Origin: Verticillium longisporum
Lineage: Eukaryota > Ascomycota > Sordariomycetes > Glomerellales > Plectosphaerellaceae
DNA: 64,000 bases
Reading direction: 5' to 3'
NCBI GenBank assembly: GCA_019188255.1
Contig: JAETXT010000009.1
Coordinates: 2,418,001 to 2,482,000, forward strand
Below the pieces are notes generated by a model that had not been told where the DNA came from, ran no database searches, and was given only the letters and a program-made list of their open reading frames with translations. The translations under genes were made by a program, and so were the position numbers. Shown piece by piece: positions 1-14,050 of the stretch; the first letter of the stretch is position 1, and each line of letters starts with the position of its first letter.

Positions 1-3000
1 GTCGCGCACATCAACTCACAGGACTTTACCCCGCGGCAGGACTTTCCTTCTATAGCGCACGATCTTCATGTTGAAGTCCAGGCATACTGCGCTCGCGACA
101 CGGGTCGTCTCCGAATCTTAGTCCATGAGTTCAATGGCAGGATCCGCATTTTCGAGACTGACCTGGTGGATTTAATCGACCCTAATCTTGCTTGCCATCA
201 ATTTGATCATCGATGTACTTGGTCCGGCCATTCGTCACCGATTGAGAAAATAGTTCGCAATTACAGCGGGCGATCAGTCGTATCAAGGACGGCTGATGGA
301 GAGAGCGTTGTCTGGACACATTCTGGGGGCAGAGCGACCTCTGGACTATCCCGGCAAAGCGTCGTACCGGAGGCGGGTCACATACACCGCATATGTGTCC
401 TTCGGAAAGGTCGATTTGTTGTGTTCCTGAAGCATGGAACAATTTCCGTATGGGACTGTCGCCGTCAAAAGGCGATTGCAATGTGCCACCAGCCCTATGA
501 GCTCTCTGGAAAGCCTCTGTGCCTCCTGATATTACCAAGACAGCATCGAGACGACTATAGAACTGTCCATATCGCCACAATCACCTCAGAGCAGAAGGGC
601 ATTGTGTGGCAACTCGACTTGCCACCATATATGGCGCCAGATGCAGCGTCTCAAGGGGGCTCGCGTGAAGCGACCCTCATGGAGTTCTGCAGATTTGAGC
701 TGCAAAATATTGAGGGGCTTGCTTATGTGTTGCCTGTTGATCCCGCAGGGTCTTCCCCGATTACGACTGGTTTCTTGGATGTATTTGCCAAGGACGTTGC
801 CATTTCCTACACTCAGTCAGGCCGTGTTGATTTTTGGACAGCCCGCATTGACAACACTGATAAGCGCGTAGAGTGGCTGTCAACCTGTTGTTCGGAGACT
901 GGTCTTGCGAACCCAGCGCTCGTGAGCGGCAGCACGCTCAAAAAAGCAGCCCTCGTTGATTCTTCGCGATCGCAGTTATCCATCTGGGATATTGGTGGTG
1001 CCCGCCTTGAGTTTTCCCAAGACTACGAGGCCCACCACACGATCAGAGACCTCGACTGGACTTCAACCCCAGATTCCCAGTCCATTCTGGCTGTTGGCTT
1101 CCAACATCGGGTTGTCTTGTTATCGCAAATGCGTTTTGACTACCTCAATAAAGGCCCTGCCTGGGCTCCGATCAGAGAAATTAGCATACGCGAGCTAACT
1201 CCTCATCCAATCGGTGACTCTGCTTGGCTTGGAGACGGCCATCTCGTTGTCGGTGCGGGTAATCAGATGCTGATTTATGGGAGAAACTTTGGTCTCGCCG
1301 ATTCCAAGGTCAGTACCTTGAGGCTGCCACAGAAAAAGATGGTGTCTGGGACCTTTTTGAGGCTGTACAAAGACTCAACGGGCCATTGCCGATATTTCAT
1401 CCCCAGTTTCTGAGCCAGTGTATATTGGCGGGAAAGACTACCTTGGTACACCGGATCCTTCTCGCGCTACACCAAACATTCAAGTATCACATTCCAGGCG
1501 AACAAATTGACGACTATCTTGGCATGGAACTCGATATGTTTTACATGGATACGGTGCGTACAGGGACCAGCTTCGATATGACTGAATTCTAACATGCATG
1601 TAACTAGGTTTCGTCGAAACAAGTGGTCAAGCAGCAATCCGATTCGTATTTAAATCGCGGTGCCTCGGATGATCCAATGCAAGAGACCTTCACGGAGGAT
1701 GTTGCTGCGGCTATTAATGTGTGCCAGACCAGGGTCGGACTCCCACAGTTGTCAGGACGAGAGCAGATGCAACTAGACGACATCATTGAGTGTGTAGGCT
1801 TGGTCGACAAACACCGTCGCTCATTAGACGAGGATGGCGCTAGGTTCATGCTCTTCCTTCGCCAACACGCCTTGCGCAAAGGGCGTATGAGCGAGATCAA
1901 TATTTCTTGGCGGGAGATCGTGTGGGCATTTCATTCTGGCAGCCAGGACATTCTGGTGGATTTTGTGATTCGACAGTATCATGGGTCACTTCTCTGGGAA
2001 AGTGCCAGGGAAAGTGGTATGTTCATGTGGCTTACTGACACTAATGCTATGGTAGGTCACTGTGGTTTCTTCGCCTGACTTTTGCAGCTGACAATAATGC
2101 GTATATTTAGAGGGCCCAGTTCGAGATCATCGCTCGAAATGAGTATACCAAAAGCGAGATGAAAAACCCGATTGACTGCAGTCTCTACTACTTAGCTCTG
2201 AAGAAGAAAACTGTGCTTCAAGGGCTTTGGCGCATGGCAAGCTGGAACAAGGAGCAAGGCGCCACGCAGCGCCTGCTGGCCAATAACTTCGAAGACCCGA
2301 AATGGCGAACAACGGCACTGAAGAATGCATACGCACTGTTGAGCAAGCGCAGATTTGGTGCGTCTACATGGAGCACCGGTTTGACCACTGAAAACTGACA
2401 AGAAGTACAGAGTATGCAGCGGCATTCTTTCTCTTGGCGGACCATCTAACAGACGCTGTCAATGTTTGTCTGCACCAGCTCAAGGACTTGCAACTTGCTA
2501 TTGCCATCGCCCGAGTGTATGAAGGCGATAGCGGTCCAGTCCTTCGGAAGCTCCTCGAGGACGAAGTCCTCAATGTCGCAGCTCGCGAGGGGAATCGCTG
2601 GCTTGCCTCGTGGGCGTTTTGGATGCTCGGTCGCAAAGATATGGCCGTCAGGTCGCTGATTGTAAGTCAGGGTTCTTGAGGGAAACTTCGAATCATGACT
2701 GACATGTTGCGGCAGACGCCCGTGTACACTCTTCTAGAGACCCCGGTCGTACCCGACTTGAGGTCTAAGTTGTTCCTGACCGATGACCCTGCCTTGGTAG
2801 TTCTCTACTCGCAGCTTCGACAGAAAACCTTGCAGACCCTTCGAGGAGCATCCAAAGTAACGCCTCGGATCGAATGGGAGTTTGTTCTTCACAGTGCCAA
2901 GCTGTTCGATCGGATGGGCTGTGATCTTCTTGGTCTGGATCTTGGTAAGTTTTTCCCGAGCGAGAAAAAGGTTTGGCTCTGACTTGTGTCGAACAGTCCG

Positions 3001-3242
3001 TAACTGGGAGTTCCCTCAGCCGACAGCAACGGTAGGAGCCTTGCTCGGAGGCGAGGCCAACCCGCTGAAGCTTCTGAGGAGGCGAAGTTCTCTCGTGGTG
3101 GATGACATGCCTTTATTCAAGCCTGCGCAACGAGGTACGAATGGCGGAATCTGGAAAAGGACAGTCGGGGAGACATCAACCTCCACCTACAATGTTTGAA
3201 GAGCCAGACTCGAGCTCGCTGCTGGACAGCTTCGGGTTCTAA
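1..3242 (+). CDS. RAV1: RAVE complex subunit Rav1 (DmX/rabconnectin-like), 5' end outside window
   Basis: Rav1 is the large subunit of the RAVE complex, which reassembles V1 with Vo of the vacuolar H+-ATPase. The reading frame is open from base 1, so the N-terminal propeller lies upstream. Visible are WD-type beta-propeller strands, the motif GNQMLIYGR near 1260, and the Rav1p_C region: GPLPIFHPQF (about 1380), SWREIVWAF (about 1910), ESGMFMWLTD (about 2010), then an alpha-solenoid. Introns fit at 1554-1607, 2052-2110, 2358-2410, 2662-2715 and 2945-2996, and their joins restore conserved sequence. Two frame problems exist. At 1332-1336 (five A) one base seems missing, because the frame jumps between LRLPQKK and DGVWDLFEAV. 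Near 3135-3160 the frame must change again to reach a Rav1-like C-terminus ending LLDSFGF (stop 3240-3242); otherwise the exon stops at 3199. Identity is firm; the last exon is not. Confidence 0.9.
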
Positions 3243-3843
3243 GCGTCAGTGGTGGGTTCACGATGTCTGGGGTGAGAACCTTCAATGGCCAGAATGCTCA
3301 GGGAGAGTAATTGGAGAAACAGCATGAGAACGATGAAGTTTGATAAATTTTGATGAATGTCCTGTGATGCTGAGTCTCCTTGTTCTGGAAACTCCAAGTG
3401 CCTACCTAGCTTGCCTAGGTTGGTACCTATGTTGGGAATGACAGCCCCTGTTCGGCTGGTGTCAGCACCTACGTCCTTGAAAATGATGCCGTCGTGCCAC
3501 AGGTCACCGGCTACGGGTTAGGCCACCTCCCCCTAAAGGTACACCTACCAAGGTACCTACGTCAGGTAGGTACCTACCTAGGCTTGTTAGGTACAGTACC
3601 CTTAGCACTGAGAAGTGGGGTGCAACGAGACCCAGGCGGCACTTGTCGTGACGCGCCCTGTCCTGCTCCAATACCTAATGTGATTTATCATCATTTACCT
3701 TACTCATACCTCATACTCCAACACATCTGCGTCACTCGCATCAGCTACCGTCGTTCTTTCAACTTGCCTGCGATCCATGTTAGCATGGTTTTTGTATAAC
3801 ATATTCGACGCTCTTTGAACAGCGTGTTCATTTATCTCGAGAC
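3243..3843. other. Intergenic region with clustered TACCTA/TAGGTA motifs
   Basis: This is the 3' flank of RAV1 and the presumed promoter of the transporter at 3844. No coding sequence is supportable; a short frame at 3494-3799 has no family features. Two clusters of overlapping ACCTA, TACCTA and TAGGTA words lie at about 3400-3430 and 3535-3600, several of them palindromic (GGTACC, CCTAGG). A pyrimidine-rich stretch precedes the ATG. Confidence 0.6.
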
Positions 3844-6428
3844 ATGATGTCACGTCGGGACGGCACCGCTCGCAGCGACAGCGACGACGCTCGTCGACGC
3901 TTGCTTCCTCCAGTACCTGAGCCGAGTCCTGGCCCTCGCAGCCCAGAAGGCCGCAGAGCAAAGGTGCCGCCGCAAATCCATGGGCACAGCTTCACGTTTC
4001 GAGGCGTGGCCGTAGGACTTGCGGTTGGCCTTGTCATTTGTTTCTCCAACATGTATTTTGGCCTGCAGACGGGATGGGTCAGTACCATGACCATGCCGGC
4101 TAGTTTGATGGGCTTTGGTTTATTTCGGTCATTTGCGCGCCACCTAAGTTTCCCATTCAGTCCGGTCGAGAATGTTCTCGTTCAAACAGTAGCTGGCAGT
4201 ATGGCTATCATGCCACTGGGCTGCGGTTTCGTAGGAGTGGTACGTTTTGTCTGCCTGTCTTGTTGTGTGAAGCAACCTAGACCCAGGCAGCTCCCAACCA
4301 TATCCACACCAGTTCGGAGACAGCTGACCTCGTGAAAGCTGCCGGCGATGAATTATCTCCTCACGCCCGAAGAGCAGGGGCCCATCACACTCGAGGCATG
4401 GAAGCTCATTGTGTGGTCTCTTGGTCTCTGCTACTTTGGTGTTGTATTTGCTGTGCCCCTGTAAGCCGTTAAACAAGACACGTATCTTGCCCAAGCTTTT
4501 GCAGTCGCCTCCTCTGACATGAATTTTACTAGACGACGACAAGTCATCATTCGCGAAAGGCTACGTTTTCCAAGTGGCTTCAGCACGGCGGTCCTCATCG
4601 GAGTGCTCCACGGCAAAGACAAGCCGGCGACATCGTCCGAAGTGGACTCGCCGGCAGCTGGTGGCTTTGCGAGCCTTGTGCCACCTGCTGACGACGAGAC
4701 TGATGATGCTTCAGAGGATGCTTCATCCACGACCTGGGTGGAGAACGTGCGCCTGCTCGCGATATGCTTCGTCGTATCAGGGGTCTACACACTCTGTACA
4801 TTCTTTTTTCCCTCCATCCGCAACATCCCGATTTTTGGCACCGCTATAGCTCAGTCGTGGCTATGGACGCTTAATCCCAGCCCTGCCTATATTGGACAAG
4901 GAATCATCATGGGCCCAGAAACAACACTGCATATGTTGCTAGGTGCTCTTGTCGGCTGGGGCGTTTTGTCGCCATTGGCTAAGTCACGGGGCTGGGCCCC
5001 GGGCGCGGTCGGCGACTGGGAAACTGGCAGTAAAGGCTGGATTCTATGGACTTCTTTGGCCATTATGCTCGCAGATGCTGTGGTCAACCTAGCACACCTG
5101 ATCGTTCGGTCGCTGTTCTCCCGCCTTGACACCAATAAGCCCTCCGTCACGCTACGCAGCAGCTTGCGTAGGGTCTGGTCGTGGGCGAAAGGTAGTCCGC
5201 GTCAGTATTCAAGGAGATATTCCGCCCTCCAGTCGGAAGACTACGACGATAACGATCCCCTCCCCGGTCAAAACACACCATCTGAGTCTCCTGGATCTGG
5301 AGACGGTTCCCGGGACCGTCTCATTCCAGTTGGTGAGGATGTGGAGGACGCACCGCCAGATCAACAAGTTGGCGGCAAGACGGTTACAGTCGGTCTTTTC
5401 GCGTCAATTGTACTGTGCGTAGTTGCCGTACGCATTGTCTTTGGCAATCTGGTTCCACTCTATGCCAACGTTGCTGCAGTACTACTAGCACTCGTCCTCA
5501 GCATCATGGGTGTAAGAGCGCTTGGTGAGACCGATCTGAATCCGGTTTCGGGAATCAGCAAGCTGGCACAGTTGTTCTTCGCCATAATCATCCCACAATC
5601 TCACAAGACCAGTGTTCTGATCAACCTTGTCGCCGGTGCCGTTTCCGAGGCGGTAAGAATTTCCTAGACTCACCAGCTGGTCTGAAAAGGGCCCAATCCG
5701 ATCCTATACTGACAGGGGTCAAGGGAGCTTTACAAGCTGGGGAGCTGATGCAGGACTTGAAGACGGGACACTTGCTAGGTGCGGAACCACAAGCGCAGTT
5801 CTACGGTCAGATCATTGGGGCCACGGCTGGTGCCGTAGTGAGCGCTTTTGTGTATCGGCTTTATACCGCGTCAGTATCCCGGACTTCCTACAATTTTTCG
5901 ATGGTAAATGCAAGAAGAACTAATCCGCTGTGTAGCGTCTACCCAATTCCCGGTAGCCTGCTGCAGGTGCCGACAGCTTACGTGTGGATATTTACAGCAA
6001 GATTGGTGACAGGCGAAGGCCTGCCAAACATGGCGCGAGAGTGGGCAACTGGCTTCAGTATTGTCTTTGCAATTACAACTACAATCAGGGCTGCTGTTTC
6101 GCCTGACAAGGGCTGGAGGCCATTCATCCCCGGCGGGATTGCTGTTGCCGTCGGTATGTTTGGCTAAAACCATGGACCACAGGGCTGACCACGTTGGCCG
6201 ACAATAACTGACATCGACATAGGCATGTATAACGTTCCGTCTTTCACGCTCGCGCGAGCTCTGGGTGGTCTACTCAACTGGTACTGGTCCTCTGGTCGGT
6301 TCGGCAGTGGACAGGGTCGATCCAAAACGTCTCTCATCGTCCTTGCATCTGGGTTCATCCTCGGCGAAGGATTCCTCAGCGTCGTAAATCTGATACTGCA
6401 AACTCTTAGTACGCCTCCTTCGGGCTGA
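3844..6428 (+). CDS. OPT-family oligopeptide/metal-chelate transporter
   Basis: Polytopic plasma- or vacuolar-membrane transporter of the OPT superfamily (peptides or metal-siderophore type substrates; the substrate cannot be read from sequence). The Arg/Asp-rich cytosolic N-terminus (about 45 residues) is followed by the first membrane segment and the family motif NMYFGLQTGW. Later come SPVENVLVQT, RRQVIIRERLRFPSG, a long variable hydrophilic loop, GPETTLHMLLGALVGWG, a second acidic loop (about residues 420-490), then LNPVSGISKLAQ and AGAVSEAGALQAGELMQDLK. Introns: 4240-4338, 4461-4532, 5653-5723, 5870-5935 (in frame, no stop) and 6154-6222; exons total 2,208 nt, 735 residues. The end is uncertain: a donor at 6409 and an acceptor at 6477 would replace the last residues and stop at 6515. 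The ATG at 3844 is the first in frame and its second codon is also Met. Confidence 0.88.
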
Positions 6429-7164
6429 ATGGGGTCTCTAGCTGCCTTTTCTCATTCCTAGTTGCAGCATCCGGCAGTCGGGCCCTCGTGGTACCTGCCC
6501 ATGGTCAAGTCTTGACAGAATCAGGAGAAGCCAATGTGTGGAGGACCAACTTGCGAAAAGTAAAGATTCATGCCAGGCCATCCTGTCCATACATACGTCC
6601 ATGGTTGGGTTCATCAGTGCGCGAACGGTTCTTCACTTTATCTGCCAGGATAACTGTAGATCAGATAATTAACCCGCACATCTGTGGGCTGAGAAAAAGA
6701 GGCCAAGAACAGGCAAGAAAGTCCAGCGGTGCATCGCACTGTATCGGTTGTGGTAGATTCTTCAATTTGGAATCGTGGTTACAACGATGTATTGGTGGTG
6801 AAATTGAGCTATGAAGGTGAAAATCCGGACTTGTGTCGGTTGGTCTTGGGCTGGCCCGCACTCACTGGCCTGTGAAAGCTTAAGGTGGGTAAGTGGAGCA
6901 GATTAGCCTAGGAGCTCTGTGAGTTCATGACCAGCTCTCGCTGGCTTGCTGTGGGAAAGATGAGTTATAGTGAACGTAGGGTACCGCTTGGGGTTCTGGA
7001 GGTAAGAGGACCTGCTTTTCCCCCCCAAGTCCCCATCCACTTGTTTGACATCCTAAAGTTGGTGTGCTGCTCGCGCAAAGTTAGACCCCACCACATCGCA
7101 CATGGTCAAGTTTGCGCCCAACAGCCTCAACTGAACCAACCTGTCACCAGCGCATTCTCCAGTC
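6429..7164. other. Intergenic region between transporter and PRMT3
   Basis: Contains the 3' flank of the transporter (possibly its last small exon, 6478-6515) and the promoter and leader of the methyltransferase gene. A pyrimidine-rich run with eight consecutive C lies near 7016-7028, typical of fungal core promoters. Short frames at 6488-6814 and 6927-7250 have no recognisable motifs and are not called. Confidence 0.5.
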
Positions 7165-9010
<1,846 letters not shown>

Positions 9011-9199
9011 GAGAAGAAGTCTGGGGCTTCGGAATTGCAGGAATTCGGGGATCACTACGTAGTTCAGGATCATTGTGAAGCTGCAGAGTCTGGCGCCAAG
9101 ACAAATGGCTTTGCAGACAAAGCTTCATTCTCTTCCAAAGCCGCCCGCTCAAGTAAGCTTTGTGTCGTGCCGATACCCTTGATGGGCTGTTTGAGGATC
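9011..9199. other. Convergent intergenic spacer PRMT3 / USO1
   Basis: About 190 bp between the stop of PRMT3 and the stop of USO1 on the opposite strand. The two 3' untranslated regions must share or overlap this spacer. No hairpin or gene was seen. Confidence 0.6.
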
Positions 9200-12100
9200 T
9201 CAAGCAGTCTTGCGACTCGCTGTCACTTGCCCATTGCCCGCCTCGTCCTCACTTTCGCCATCATCGTCGCTCTGCCCTTGCCCGTCTTCGCTCTCGTCCT
9301 CGCTTTCTTCATCCTCGCCATCAGAGACCTCCTGTCCGATCTTCCTCAACCGGGCCTTGAAATAATTAGCGCTTCAATGCATCAAATGCCCAGACAAGAA
9401 CACCCTGGAAATACGTACCTTGTACTTGCTGACCTTGTCTTCAAGGTCGGCAAATACCATTAGCAGGTCGTCCAATTCGGTCTGTATTGCTTGCTTGGCG
9501 TCAGTAATCTCTGCCAGGTTGGCTGCAATCTGTGCCGATCAGTTAACCTCACATGCCCAAGCCCATCTATGTTTCATGATGGACACTACATACCTTGAGG
9601 CCGTCCTGTCTGGTTTCATCAAGTTCTTTCTCGAGGCGCGCACATTTGCTGGCCGACTCTTCCGCCAGGTCGATCTGCTTCTCGAGCTTGGCCAAGCTCT
9701 GTTGCTGTGTCAGCGCTAGTTGCGCGGCATGCTCCTCTTGCAATGTATGAAGCTCCTGCGCCTTATTTTTGTTCGTCTGCATGTTCCTTAGCGATGGCTC
9801 GACAGCGACGCAGCACGGCGGCGTATACCTTCATAAGATCGACTTCTAGCCTGCTGATTGTGGCGCGTAGATCCGCGGCTTCAGCGTCGGCACGACGTTT
9901 GAGTCTGTCAACCTCAACTTCTGCAGCTTTACTGGCTTTGCTCAGTTGCTTTTCATGATCGTCGCCAAGTGAGGCCATCTTTCGTCGCAGTTTCCTACTG
10001 CAGTCAGTCATCGAGACCGTGTCGACTTCAGCTGAGACCTTACTCTAACTCGGCCTCGCTCGTTTTCTTCGTGTACTCGATCTGCCTTTTGCAATCTTCC
10101 TGGATCGAAACCAGTTTGCGACGCCCAGCCCTGTACATATCAGTTGATTGTTGCTTCAAGGTGCCACACTTGATGTGCTTACTCCAACTCGACTTCTTTA
10201 GACTGGGTCGCTTGCTTCAGTTGCCGAGCGTGCTCAGCCTGCTCGGAAGCAAGCTGTTGACGCAATTTACTGACCAGGGCTTAGTAGGGCTCCAAGGTTG
10301 ATGGCAATGACACGTACTCTAGCTCAGCAGCATGGTCTCGCTGAACGGCATCAATCGTGGCATTGACCTTGGCAAGATCAACGGCTGCATTTTCCCGACT
10401 CTTCCGATGGTCTGCCTGTTCTTGCCCGAGCTGTCTCTCGAGAGTAGTAGAGGCCATATGTAACTCATCCAGCGCTTTGCTTTTCTCCTTTAGCTGGGCG
10501 CGTAGGGAATCCACCAGATCTCGCGATATGCCTTGTTGCACGCCGTTTGCTGATACGGGAATTTCCAGTCCAGGTTCTCGATCGATGGCCCGCAGTAGCC
10601 GACTGTAGTTATCTTTGAAGAAGTCCACAAAAGTGATATCAAAGAACACTTCAGGCAGTCGACCCGGAGAGGATGGATCAAGCTTCTGAGGAAGAACTTC
10701 AAAGTCGCGCATGAATGGGTTGGTTCGCAACCTGCTAAGTCTGTCAATGAACTTTTCCTTTCCCAGACGAGAGAGAAGGATTGCGTGAAGGCTAGCTCTG
10801 GGAATAGGGGAGTCCTTGGTGGAGAACTCATAAATTTCACCCAGAATCATGACACACAGTCCTTGAATGATTTCGTCAGCTGGGCCAGGCCGGACGACAA
10901 CCTGTATCAGGCCTTGTATATTACTGCCTTCGGCCAGAAAGTCGTTGACAGCCTCGAGGTCCTCAAACATCCAACCGAGAAGGAGGATCAAATATCCAGT
11001 CGCAACCCGGCTGTCCTGTTCACGACCGAGCCCGGAAAGTAGATGAGCAGCAACAGACTGAATACTAGTGACTATTTCTTCGCCATCTTCCGCATCACCC
11101 TCAGTCACTGCCATGGCAAGTCTTTTTGCCTCAGGGTTGTTGAAGAGGAGATGGAAGGTGATTATGGCAGCAAACCAGGGGCGGTAAGGATTGACAATGG
11201 CGTCGTCGTTATTGGGCCGAAGCAGGACAGCGAGCACATTAGCTGTCTCGTCAAGGCCCGTTTTGTAGCCTTCGATTGCTCGTTTGAGGAAGCGAAGGCG
11301 TATCTCTGCGTGATCAAAGAAGTAGGCTTTGAGGCAGTCACAGGCTGCAATTCGCACGTCAAACATGTCATTGGCCGAGACTGCGAGGGTCAGATCAAGT
11401 AGTCCGTCAATGACGTATACTTCGGAATCTCTATCCGGGCCACCCCCATCCCTCGCCCCTGAGCTGGGTTGAGAAAGGGGAGAGGGGACTTGCAGTTGTG
11501 CGAAGCTCTCTTGTAGAGTCGTATTGCCCTTGATGATGTCGGCACATGTCACAAGCGCCTACGCAATAGATCAACGAACGGCCAGAATAACTCGGCAGGT
11601 ATGTGGGAAAACGAACCTCGGCTTTGACTGGCGTCTGTACCGCGGCACTGAAAGAAAGACGAAGGGCATGATAAAGCAAGCCATGTTGCCATAATGCCAA
11701 CTGGTTTTGGGCAGTGCCAACAGCACCGTGGACAAGTAGCAGGCGAACCACGGCAAGAAGGGCATAAATGTTACGACCCCGTTGTGCTCGAACCCACCCT
11801 GCGACATCATCAGCCATAGCTGCTTGTCCTTGTAAGACACCTTGCAGCAAGGTGGCCAGATGTTTGACTCCGCCAGATTCGCGGAAAAGGGACTGGTTCG
11901 ATGCGTTCGCCCGCAATAGATTGGCCAGAAGGATTAGACAATCCTCGACAACTCGACTTCCATCAGCCAATGATCCATCCAGTGCTATAATAGAGAATAA
12001 CCTGTCAAATGCGTTCTCGAAAGCAACTAGCTTCTGTATGTCCGCTGATGAGGGGGTGAGAAATGTCAAGAGAGTGATAGCTTCGTTCCTAATGGCATCG

Positions 12101-12603
12101 CGCTGGTCATCAAGAACGGCTACAAGGCGAGAAATTCCCAGTGGTGCCGTTAGGACGCACTCTTCGGTCCTCTCTGCACGAGCTGACAAGATTGCCGTCA
12201 GAAGCTGCAGAGAATACAGGCGGGAGTAAAAGTCCGCTTCTTCGAGGAAATCAAGCAAAAGAGTGATGTTATCCTGGCGTTGCGTGAACTCGTCTGCTAG
12301 CCAGAGGACGATCTCGTCGGAGGCTTCTGGGCTGTCTTGGTTGGGATTGAACAGCATCAGCAGTGTTTCCAACACAACCTTGACTGTATCAACATCTTCC
12401 CCGTCGTTACTCAGGCTCCCAATCAAGCTTCGAAGCGCCCCTGAGGCAACTGTGGCGGGAAAGTCCTTGGCAAAGCTACGAAGACCGAGAATAGCTGCAC
12501 GTCGATCTTCCAACAATGTTGCCGAGCTCAGGCGACCACTCAGGACGGATATGGTATCGCTAACCGACTGTTTCGCCGGAGCTGTTGAAATAGAGGAGAA
12601 CAT
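9200..12603 (-). CDS. USO1: Vesicle tethering protein Uso1/p115
   Basis: Golgi/ER-Golgi coiled-coil tether that acts with Ypt1/Rab1 and SNAREs in ER-to-Golgi transport. Eight exons on the minus strand: 12603-11617, 11558-10318, 10269-10183, 10130-10044, 9997-9829, 9776-9594, 9529-9419, 9355-9200. They sum to 3,021 nt (1,006 residues), an exact codon multiple. Residues 1 to about 655 form the armadillo-like globular head, with SRLYSLQLLTAIL, RDAIRNEAITLLTFLT and NPYRPWFAAIITFHLLFNN. From about 670 to 950 is a continuous heptad-rich coiled coil (Q, E, K, A, L). The last 45 residues are a very acidic Glu/Asp/Ser tail, as in p115, which binds GM130/giantin-type partners. Introns are short (46-64 nt) and concentrated in the coiled-coil half. 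The tail begins after LLMVFADLEDKVSKYK. Confidence 0.95.
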
Positions 12604-14050
12604 GACGTCTCTTGTGCCTTTGCACCCCTTGTTGCTTTCCTCGTCAACGCGACTTCGGCGGTGTGAATGGCGCGATGCGGTCTGAAGTCGCGAGAATTGA
12701 TGAGGGCTGGGTTACCACCATTCCGTGTAGATGAATCAAGATCGTGCAGGCCGCTCGAGAATTCAGTCGTTCCAGACAGAGATGACTGTGTTCACGTTTA
12801 TGGCAACGCTCGGTGACCGTAGACTTGCAACCCGGGCTGGTGCCAAACAAATTAGCAATTTGTCAATATGCAACGTGCCGCCTAGGCCTGATACCAACTT
12901 CATAGTGTTCATTTATGAAGATTGAACAGCTAGCGCGATGGCAAGGCCTCGTAGCTCTGGAAATCCAACTTGGCGCACGACAGGTGGTGCAACAGAGTGG
13001 AACGGACTTACCTACTTGTCTACCTACCTTACTCCAAGGCACAATGTCATGATAGGGAGCCAGCAGTTCTGGTTTACTCGATAGGGTGTCACACGTTTAG
13101 GTTGTTTCGTAACCCCGGTTGATCTTACTATGCATAACAAATCCCATGATACGTGTTCGAGCAGGGCGTGGATTCTCAACGCATTAACGGGGCGTCTGGT
13201 CAGTTCAATATTCTTCAAGGTTAACTGAGGTGGGTATCTATCTAGGTACCTTAGGTCCCTGTCGATATATCTGGCTTGAGTACCACGGTACCTCTCTGAC
13301 CTGCGCCTTCTAGTTTTTTTCCTGCATGCATTAAGCTCACTGATAACCTTTCGGGCATTGGCTTTCAGACACCGTCTCCTCACAGTTCTTTTACAGAGGT
13401 ATTATGACCCCTTACAAGCCTTTTGAGTGAGGTACCATATGTAAGGTAGTGTGGCTACCTACACTTTAGACTAGCAATTTCGGTATGCGGCCACCTGCGT
13501 CTTATCAGTGCTCAAGGTCCCACCTTATTCAGCACGATCTTATCTTACTCGTAGGTAGGTACCTATCCAAATGCGACCAACAGCCAAACTTTTGGCGCAG
13601 ATGGCTACCTTACCCTGGAGAGTACCTACATACACAAGAGAAGACAAGGTACTTCCCAATCAAGGTCAACCAAGATTTTTCTTTGCTCAGCATTCCCAAG
13701 TCAGGTCGAGTATATCTAGCTGCGAATCCTCCTGGGTCCTCCAAACCAGCTCCAGAAAAGCTGTGTATGACTGAAGAGGCAGTGGTCAATTCGATTCGGA
13801 CGACGAAAGATTGCCGTGCGATTACACCTTTCTTCTTCCAGGTCCTCGTTCTCGTCTTGCGAGACTACCACGCCGCTCGTGACAGCAATTCCACACTCGC
13901 GGCGCCGCACCCACCTCTCAGTAGGCGGCAAGACTACGTCGACAAAATTGACAGAAGCTTTCTAGCCACCAGCGATTATATCGCGACCTCTCCCACGTAC
14001 ATTGACTCTCAACCAGAGGTCCCAGCGCGTCGCGCGACTACACCTTCACA
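12604..14050. promoter_or_regulatory. Divergent promoter region USO1 / RAT1
   Basis: A long (1.45 kb) head-to-head intergenic region that must hold the promoters of both USO1 (leftward) and RAT1 (rightward). It contains scattered TACCTA/TAGGTA clusters near 13010-13030, 13230-13295, 13430-13470 and 13550-13640. Immediately upstream of the RAT1 ATG (13,800-14,050) the sequence is C/T- and CGAC-rich, as expected of a leader. Frames at 13024-13383 (-) and 13485-14162 (+) have low-complexity composition and no motif, and the latter overlaps the RAT1 start. Confidence 0.5.

Noticed and set aside
1310..1333. A 24-nt GT...AG intron in RAV1 at the first frameshift
   Set aside because: Too short and a multiple of three, so it would not repair the frame.
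13024..13383. Minus-strand frame in the USO1/RAT1 spacer
   Set aside because: Arg/Lys/Tyr-rich composition with no recognisable domain; it spans TACCTA repeats.
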